Origin: Lentisphaerae bacterium ADurb.Bin242
Lineage (GTDB): Bacteria; Verrucomicrobiota; Lentisphaeria; Victivallales; UBA1829
Length of the DNA: 64,000 nt
Direction: 5' to 3'
NCBI GenBank assembly: GCA_002069785.1
Contig: MWCA01000020.1
Coordinates: 1 to 64,000 of the forward strand
A program made the translations under genes and the position numbers. Below the pieces are notes generated by a model, which did not search any database, was not told the origin of the DNA, and saw only the letters and a program-made list of their open reading frames with translations. Positions within the stretch are counted from its first letter, which is position 1. Each line of letters begins with the position of its first letter. Positions 59,376 to 64,000 of this stretch are shown here, piece after piece.

Positions 59376-60656
59376 ATGGAAATATCGGTCAAAAAATCGA
59401 AGATAAGCGGACAGGTTGAAATCCCCGGATCCAAGTCCCATACGATCCGGGCGATCCTCATCGCCTCCCTTGCCGGCGGAACGTCCACCATCAAAATGCC
59501 GCTGGTTTCGGAGGATACCATTGCATGCCTGAGCGCGGCCTCCGTACTGGGCGCCTGGATCAAGCGCGGAGATGACTCCATCTGGCGGATCTCCGGAACG
59601 GGCGGACACCTTCTCCAGCCGGCCGGGACCATCAACATGGGCAACTCCGGCACGGGCCTGCGGTTCTTCACCGCGCTGGCCGCCATCGCCGACTTCAAGG
59701 TCTCGTTCGACGGCGACAGCTCCCTCCGCACCCGCGAAATGGCGTCCCTGCTGGAAGCTCTCGCCGCCATGGGCGCGAAAACGGGGTCCGCCGACGGGAA
59801 ATGCCCCCTCTCCGTCACCGGTCCGATCGACGGCAAGGACATCCTCGTGGACGGAAAGACCTCCCAGTTTCTTTCGGCGCTGCTTCTCACGGCTCCGCTG
59901 CTGAAAAACGACACCGTCATTCATGTTTCCAAACTGAACGAACGCCCGTATGTCATGCTCACGCTCGACTGGCTCGACCGGGAAGGCATCCGTTATGAGA
60001 TGGACAAGAACCTGATCCGGTTCAAAGTCTTCGGCGGGCAGAAATACGTGCCGTTCTCGACGCGGATTCCGGTAGACTTCTCCACGGCCGCCTTCCCGCT
60101 GCTGGCCGCCGCCATCACCGGCGGCGACGTCAAGATACCGAATCTCGACTTCGACGATTCCCAGGGAGACAAGGCGGTGTTCGGCTACTTCTCCCAGATG
60201 GGCGTGAAAATTTCCACGGACAACCATATCACCACGATCCGCGGACCGAAACGGCTGAAACCGTTCGACCTCGATTTGAACGCCACTCCGGACGCCCTTC
60301 CGGTTCTCGCCGTCGCGGGCGCCTGCGCCGAGGGCGTCAGCTATCTCCGGAACGTGCCGCAGGCCCGGATCAAGGAAACCGACCGCATCGGCTGCATGGC
60401 ATCGGAACTCCGGAAAATGGGTGTCGCCGTGGAAGAACTTTCGGACGGAATGGTCGTTACCGGCGGAAAACTCAAAGGGTCCTCGGACCTCAGCAGTTTC
60501 AAGGATCACCGGATCGCCATGGCTCTTTCCATCGCCGGACTCGCCGCCGAAGGGGAAACCATTGTCCGCGACAGCGATTGCGCGGCAATCACCTATCCGT
60601 CTTTTGTGGAAGATTTCAAGAGGATGGGGGCAAACTTCATGGAAATGACCATCTGA
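59376..60656 (+). CDS. aroA: 3-phosphoshikimate 1-carboxyvinyltransferase (EPSP synthase)
   Basis: The 426-residue enzyme has IPGSKSHTIRAILIASLAGG, NMGNSGTGLRFFTALAA (PEP-binding loop), FDGDSSLRTREMASLLEAL, KTSQFLSALLLTAPLL, the catalytic Asp region PDALPVLAV, RIKETDRIGCMASELRKMG and DHRIAMALSIAG. It forms EPSP in the shikimate pathway. The loop NSGTGLR differs from the class I NAGTAMRP sequence, so it is class II-like or divergent. The ATG at 59376 has GAAAGG eight bases before it; TTG at 59370 is less likely. Confidence 0.95.
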   Translation: MEISVKKSKISGQVEIPGSKSHTIRAILIASLAGGTSTIKMPLVSEDTIACLSAASVLGAWIKRGDDSIWRISGTGGHLLQPAGTINMGNSGTGLRFFTALAAIADFKVSFDGDSSLRTREMASLLEALAAMGAKTGSADGKCPLSVTGPIDGKDILVDGKTSQFLSALLLTAPLLKNDTVIHVSKLNERPYVMLTLDWLDREGIRYEMDKNLIRFKVFGGQKYVPFSTRIPVDFSTAAFPLLAAAITGGDVKIPNLDFDDSQGDKAVFGYFSQMGVKISTDNHITTIRGPKRLKPFDLDLNATPDALPVLAVAGACAEGVSYLRNVPQARIKETDRIGCMASELRKMGVAVEELSDGMVVTGGKLKGSSDLSSFKDHRIAMALSIAGLAAEGETIVRDSDCAAITYPSFVEDFKRMGANFMEMTI

Positions 60657-60679
60657 CGCCGGAAGCCTCCCGGAGACCG

Positions 60680-60716
60680 GGGAGCCGTCTGAACCGGCGG
60701 CTCCCTTTTTATTTTT
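60680..60716 (+). terminator. Intrinsic terminator after aroA
   Basis: GGGAGCCG (60680-60687) pairs with CGGCTCCC (60698-60705), followed by TTTTTATTTTTT. Confidence 0.92.
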
Positions 60717-60737
60717 TCGACATATCGCATTTCCTGC

Positions 60738-60766
60738 TTGACAAATATTCCGCCGCCGCGTACATT
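60738..60766 (+). promoter_or_regulatory. Promoter of the pilT-like operon
   Basis: TTGACA (60738-60743), a 17-bp spacer and TACATT (60761-60766). Confidence 0.75.
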
Positions 60767-60814
60767 GTCTGGAAAGCTGTTTCAAAATTGAAGTGAGGAA
60801 GGAGGAACTGAAAA

Positions 60815-62377
60815 ATGCAACTCGATGTCCAGTGGTTCGTCAGCGCCTTGCTTGACAACGAGATGATCACCCTCGAAGAGGCGGTGAATCTCGACAATGA
60901 ACTCGGCAGCAATGCTCCCTTGCAGACCTATGCACAGACCCTTCTCGAACGAATGGCCGCCAACATGAGCGAGGAAGACGCCAACAATCTGGTGGGAATG
61001 ATTCAGCAGGTTTATGACTTCGCCGCGGAACAGGCGGCCACAGGCGTCGTCCCGGATATTTTCATTCAGGAAGTGGAGCCGGAACCCGCTCCCGAACCCG
61101 CCCCCGAACCAAAACGCCCGAAGACCGTCGCCAAAAAGATTGCCGCGGGAAAGCTGCCGGGCTCTTTCTCCAAGGACGGGATCGCCGCCACCGCGGATGT
61201 CGCCGGCAACGGTTTCCCCTGTTTCGACATCATGACGAACCTCAACGACCAGCAGCTTGGCGAAATGATGAAATCCCTCCTCCTCCAGCTGAACGACTAC
61301 GGGGCGAGCGATCTGCACATTTCCGCCAACAGCCGCCCGTTTGTCCGCCGGAACCTGAACATCGAACGGATTTCCGACGTTCTCATCACCCCGGAATACG
61401 CCGAGCGGCTGAATACGGTCCTTCTCACGGAGGAACAGAAGAAAAAGTTCAAAGAGGAGCTTGAAATGAACTTCGCGCTGGAATTCCGGAAGAGCCGGTT
61501 CCGCGCATCGCTGATGCATCAGAAGGACGGAGTGTCCGGCAGTTACCGGATCGTCCCCGAGGAAATCCGGACGCTGGAGGAACTCGGGTTTCTGCCGAAG
61601 GACGTCGACACCATCAAGCGTCTGGTCGACTTTCCCAACGGCCTGCTCCTGGTGACGGGCCCCATCGGAAGCGGAAAAACCACGACCCTGGCCGCGCTCG
61701 TGGACATCGCCAACCGGAAACGGGAGGATCACATCATCACGGTGGAAGACCCCATCGAAATCCTCCAGGAATCCAAGAAATGCCAGGTCACCCAGCGCCA
61801 GGTCGGAATCCATACGAACAGCTACAGCCGCGCTCTCCGGGCGTCCCTGCGCGAAGACCCGGATATCATCATCATCGGGGAAATGTTCGACCTCGAAACC
61901 ATTGAAAACGCCATCACTGCCGCGGAAACGGGGCACCTGGTCATCGGAACCCTCCACACCTGCGACGCCGCCAACACGATGAACCGTCTGCTCGACGTCT
62001 TTCCCCCGAACCAGCAGTCTCAGATTCGTGCCATGACCGCGGGCAGTCTCCGGGGAATCATCTGCCAGCGCCTGGTCCCCTCTTCGGACGGAAACCTCAC
62101 GATCGCCTATGAAATCCTCGTCAACAACATGGCGGTCGCCAGCATCATCGCGGACGGAAAAACCTTCCAGCTCAAGGGTACCATGCAAATCGGGCAGAAG
62201 AGCGGCATGTGCACCCTTGAAAACACCCTTCTGGAAAAATACAAGATCGGCACCATCACGTATGAGACCGCGCTGGCGAACATGGCCGATCCCATCGTCA
62301 TTCAGCTTCTCAACACGGAAATGGCCAAGCGCGAAGCACAGAAGCTCTCCGCCGCGGCGCAGGCCAGACAACACTAA
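60815..62377 (+). CDS. PilT-type twitching ATPase with ~170-residue N-terminal extension
   Basis: The 520-residue protein is about 170 residues longer than PilT. The extension is helical, followed by a Pro/Glu linker (VEPEPAPEPAPEPKRP). The PilT core starts near residue 150: YGASDLHISANSRPFVRRNL, Walker A VTGPIGSGKTTTLAALVDIA, the Asp box ITVEDPIEIL, Walker B DPDIIIIGEMFDLETIENAI and the His box HLVIGTLHTC. The usual GEMRD is GEMFD here, losing an Arg. It is a hexameric retraction motor for type IV pili or a related secretion pilus. A second PilT follows 24 bp later. Confidence 0.9.
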   Translation: MQLDVQWFVSALLDNEMITLEEAVNLDNELGSNAPLQTYAQTLLERMAANMSEEDANNLVGMIQQVYDFAAEQAATGVVPDIFIQEVEPEPAPEPAPEPKRPKTVAKKIAAGKLPGSFSKDGIAATADVAGNGFPCFDIMTNLNDQQLGEMMKSLLLQLNDYGASDLHISANSRPFVRRNLNIERISDVLITPEYAERLNTVLLTEEQKKKFKEELEMNFALEFRKSRFRASLMHQKDGVSGSYRIVPEEIRTLEELGFLPKDVDTIKRLVDFPNGLLLVTGPIGSGKTTTLAALVDIANRKREDHIITVEDPIEILQESKKCQVTQRQVGIHTNSYSRALRASLREDPDIIIIGEMFDLETIENAITAAETGHLVIGTLHTCDAANTMNRLLDVFPPNQQSQIRAMTAGSLRGIICQRLVPSSDGNLTIAYEILVNNMAVASIIADGKTFQLKGTMQIGQKSGMCTLENTLLEKYKIGTITYETALANMADPIVIQLLNTEMAKREAQKLSAAAQARQH

Positions 62378-62401
62378 CCCCGGGAACAGGAGGACAGGAA
62401 C

Positions 62402-63490
62402 ATGCCCGTCATCGATAAATATCTGACCGACATGCTTGAGAAAAAGGGTTCCGATCTTCACCTTGCCATCGGACAGCCTGCCAAATATCGTATTCACGGC
62501 GGAATCGTCAACGCCGACGACAAGATCATCTCCCCTGAATTCATGGAAGAGATGCTCAAGGGGATCTGTCTGCCGGAATCCCGCTGGAACACCTTTCTCA
62601 AGGAACACGACATGGACCTCGCCTACGAGATCCCCAATGTGGCGCGTTTCCGCTGCAACCTTCTCTACAATTACCACGGAATGGGCGGGGTCCTGCGGCA
62701 GATCCCCAGCAAAATCCTGACCATGAAGGACCTCGGCCTCCCGGACACCCTCCTGGAGCTCTGCAACACCAAAAGCGGGCTGGTCCTCGTGACCGGCCCC
62801 ACCGGCTCCGGAAAGTCCACCACGCTGGCCGCCATGGTCGACTACATCAACGAAAACATGAACAAGCACATCATCACCCTCGAAAACCCGATCGAGTTCG
62901 TTCACAGGAACAAGCTCTGCACCATCGTCCACCGGGAAATCGGTATCCACAGCCATTCGTTCCCGAGCGCCCTCCGCAGCGCCATGCGCTCGGACCCCGA
63001 CATCGTGCTCATCGGCGAAATGCGCGACCTCGACACCATCCGCCTCGGCCTCACCTGCGCCGCCATGGGAATGCTGGTTTTCAGCACGCTCCACACCAAC
63101 AGCGCCCCCAAAACCGTGGACCGCATCATCGACGCCTTCCCCGCCAACGAACAGATGCAGATCCGCACCCTCCTGGCGGAATCCCTCCGCGGCGTGGTCT
63201 CCCAGCTCCTCTGCCGGAAGAAAACCGGCGGACGGGTGGCCTGCCTCGAAATCCTTCTCTGGGCGGACGCGCTTCCGAACACCATCCGCGAAGGCCAGAT
63301 CTCCAACATCCGCACCATCATCGAGGCCAACAAGGGACGCGGCATGTGCTCCATGGACAGCAATCTCATGCAGCTCCTCGACAACGACATCATCACGGCG
63401 GAAGAAGCCTATATGAAAGCCACCGATAAAAAGGATTTCCAGGCGCGCCTCGAAGCGGAAGGCGGCACCACCTTCGACACGCAGACCTGA
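62402..63490 (+). CDS. PilT/PilU-type twitching motility ATPase
   Basis: The 362-residue protein has standard PilT length and motifs: KKGSDLHLAIGQPAKYRIHG, Walker A VTGPTGSGKSTTLAAMVDYI, ITLENPIEFVHRN, REIGIHSHSFPSALRSAMRS, Walker B DPDIVLIGEMRDLDTIRLGL, His box LVFSTLHTNSAPKTVDRIID and QIRTLLAESLRGVVSQLL. It has the canonical GEMRD lost in the upstream paralogue. The two may act as a PilT/PilU-like pair, one carrying most of the activity. AGGAGGACAG precedes the ATG. Confidence 0.93.
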   Translation: MPVIDKYLTDMLEKKGSDLHLAIGQPAKYRIHGGIVNADDKIISPEFMEEMLKGICLPESRWNTFLKEHDMDLAYEIPNVARFRCNLLYNYHGMGGVLRQIPSKILTMKDLGLPDTLLELCNTKSGLVLVTGPTGSGKSTTLAAMVDYINENMNKHIITLENPIEFVHRNKLCTIVHREIGIHSHSFPSALRSAMRSDPDIVLIGEMRDLDTIRLGLTCAAMGMLVFSTLHTNSAPKTVDRIIDAFPANEQMQIRTLLAESLRGVVSQLLCRKKTGGRVACLEILLWADALPNTIREGQISNIRTIIEANKGRGMCSMDSNLMQLLDNDIITAEEAYMKATDKKDFQARLEAEGGTTFDTQT

Positions 63491-63526
63491 AAGAGTCTTC
63501 CGGAACGCGCTCTTTCCCGCCTTTTC
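63489..63526 (+). terminator. Possible terminator after the pilT pair
   Basis: GAAAGAG (63489-63495) pairs with CTCTTTC (63510-63516), followed after CCGCC by TTTT. The T-tract is weak. Confidence 0.4.
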
Positions 63527-63548
63527 GCCCGAAAACCGGACCCGCATC

Positions 63549-63576
63549 CTTGCATCCGGGTGTATTTCATGTATAT
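63549..63576 (+). promoter_or_regulatory. Promoter of the last gene
   Basis: TTGCAT (from 63549), a 16-bp spacer and TATATT, about 40 bp before the start codon at 63613. Confidence 0.6.
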
Positions 63577-63612
63577 TACGCTTCGAATTGAACAGAAAAA
63601 AGGGGTGCAGAC

Positions 63613-64000
63613 ATGGAGATTTCCGGTGGGGTTCCGTCCGACGGCAGAGCCGATCTCATCGCCTCCCTTTACGCACAGGCCGATCTGGTTCCGGAACCGT
63701 TTCCGCAAATCACGGACGCCTCCTCCTTTCATCGGGCGGTCCGCGACTTTGCTCAGGCCGCACGCTCCCGCTCCCATTCCGAATCCGACGGACAATGGCT
63801 TCTGAAAATCGACGGTCTCCTCCGGACGGTCCTCCAGACGGAACTGCGGAACATGGCGGGAAAATCCGGCACGAACTGGGGCGCGGATGCGGCGGAACTG
63901 GCACGGTGGCACGACAACCGGCTGCTGTTCCAGGCTGTCGCGGAAACCGCGCCGGACAAAATGAAGCATCTGGTCCTGGAAAAACGCCCGGCCTCCAGAG
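63613..64000 (+). CDS. Hypothetical protein, 3' end outside window
   Basis: An open frame runs from the ATG at 63613 (AAGGGG about eight bases before) through the window edge, giving 129 residues. It is hydrophilic and mostly helical, starting MEISGGVPSDGRADLIASLY, with no signal peptide or motif that I recognise in this part. A good promoter upstream and unbroken coding character argue that it is real. Confidence 0.7.
   Translation, partial: MEISGGVPSDGRADLIASLYAQADLVPEPFPQITDASSFHRAVRDFAQAARSRSHSESDGQWLLKIDGLLRTVLQTELRNMAGKSGTNWGADAAELARWHDNRLLFQAVAETAPDKMKHLVLEKRPASR

Noticed and set aside
60782-63547. 921-codon minus-strand open frame
   Set aside because: It is antisense to both PilT genes, whose motifs are complete; the minus-strand product is low in complexity and unrecognisable.

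Overview
The window is about 57-60% GC over most of its length and reads like the chromosome of a Lentisphaerota bacterium, most likely a Victivallis-like gut member. This is an inference from gene content. The clues are several short genes with a prepilin-type N-terminal motif ([10 protein letters not shown]) and a C-terminal H-X9/10-DG motif, large secreted DUF4838- and DUF4091-type carbohydrate proteins, many LacI, GntR and AraC sugar regulators, Gfo/Idh/MocA oxidoreductases, and a full set of ordinary housekeeping genes. Promoters resemble sigma-70 sites, with -10 boxes such as TATATT and TATAAT.

Layout. 0-2.7 kb is the end of a surface-glycan cluster: a polyprenyl-phosphate glycosyltransferase, a fused acyltransferase/ketoisomerase of WxcM type and a DegT aminotransferase, together suited to making an acylated 3-amino-3,6-dideoxy sugar. 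2.75-7.7 kb is a minus-strand unit of LacI regulator, prepilin-like protein, small secreted protein and DUF4838 protein. 8.0-13.1 kb holds a GntR regulator coupled to a CehA/McbA-like hydrolase, an inositol-monophosphatase-family enzyme and a divergent M19 dipeptidase. 13.1-18.9 kb holds a calcium P-type ATPase, another GntR regulator with a creatininase-family amidase, and an FKBP isomerase. 19-22 kb is an AraC-controlled pair of Gfo/Idh/MocA oxidoreductases. 22.2-25 kb links a DUF89 phosphatase, a 5'-nucleotidase-like protein and a lipoprotein.

25-31 kb is the unusual part. It contains a likely small structured RNA, a prepilin-like gene, and then an AT-rich mosaic island of about 4 kb. The island carries a VOC-family gene remnant, an orphan AAA ATPase, a small membrane protein, a HigBA-like toxin-antitoxin pair, a small anchored protein and a HEAT-repeat-like protein. 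Its genes are separated by three families of short dispersed repeats. A structured leader RNA of about 140 nt occurs twice, once orphaned at 27.4 kb and once directly in front of a prepilin-like gene at 30.2 kb, and brackets most of the island. I regard this leader and the repeats as the best candidates for something undescribed.

31-64 kb is mostly conserved chromosome: a DUF4091 protein; rpsB-tsf, with a long low-complexity tail on S2; a BaiN/HI0933-type flavoprotein; a NagA-like, LacI and DapA/NanA-like amino-sugar group; a membrane pyrophosphatase; FabH; tRNA-Val; an S24-like repressor; WbuC, QueH and a radical SAM protein; an FAD oxidoreductase, M14 carboxypeptidase, PocR-AraC regulator and aldo-keto reductase; recO, nadA and a mannitol-dehydrogenase-like protein; a eukaryotic-type UDP-sugar pyrophosphorylase; yraN; aroA; and a tandem pair of PilT-type retraction ATPases. 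The PilT pair could serve the pilus or pseudopilus machinery to which the prepilin-like proteins belong. Assignments rest on motifs and overall resemblance read by eye; no database search was run.
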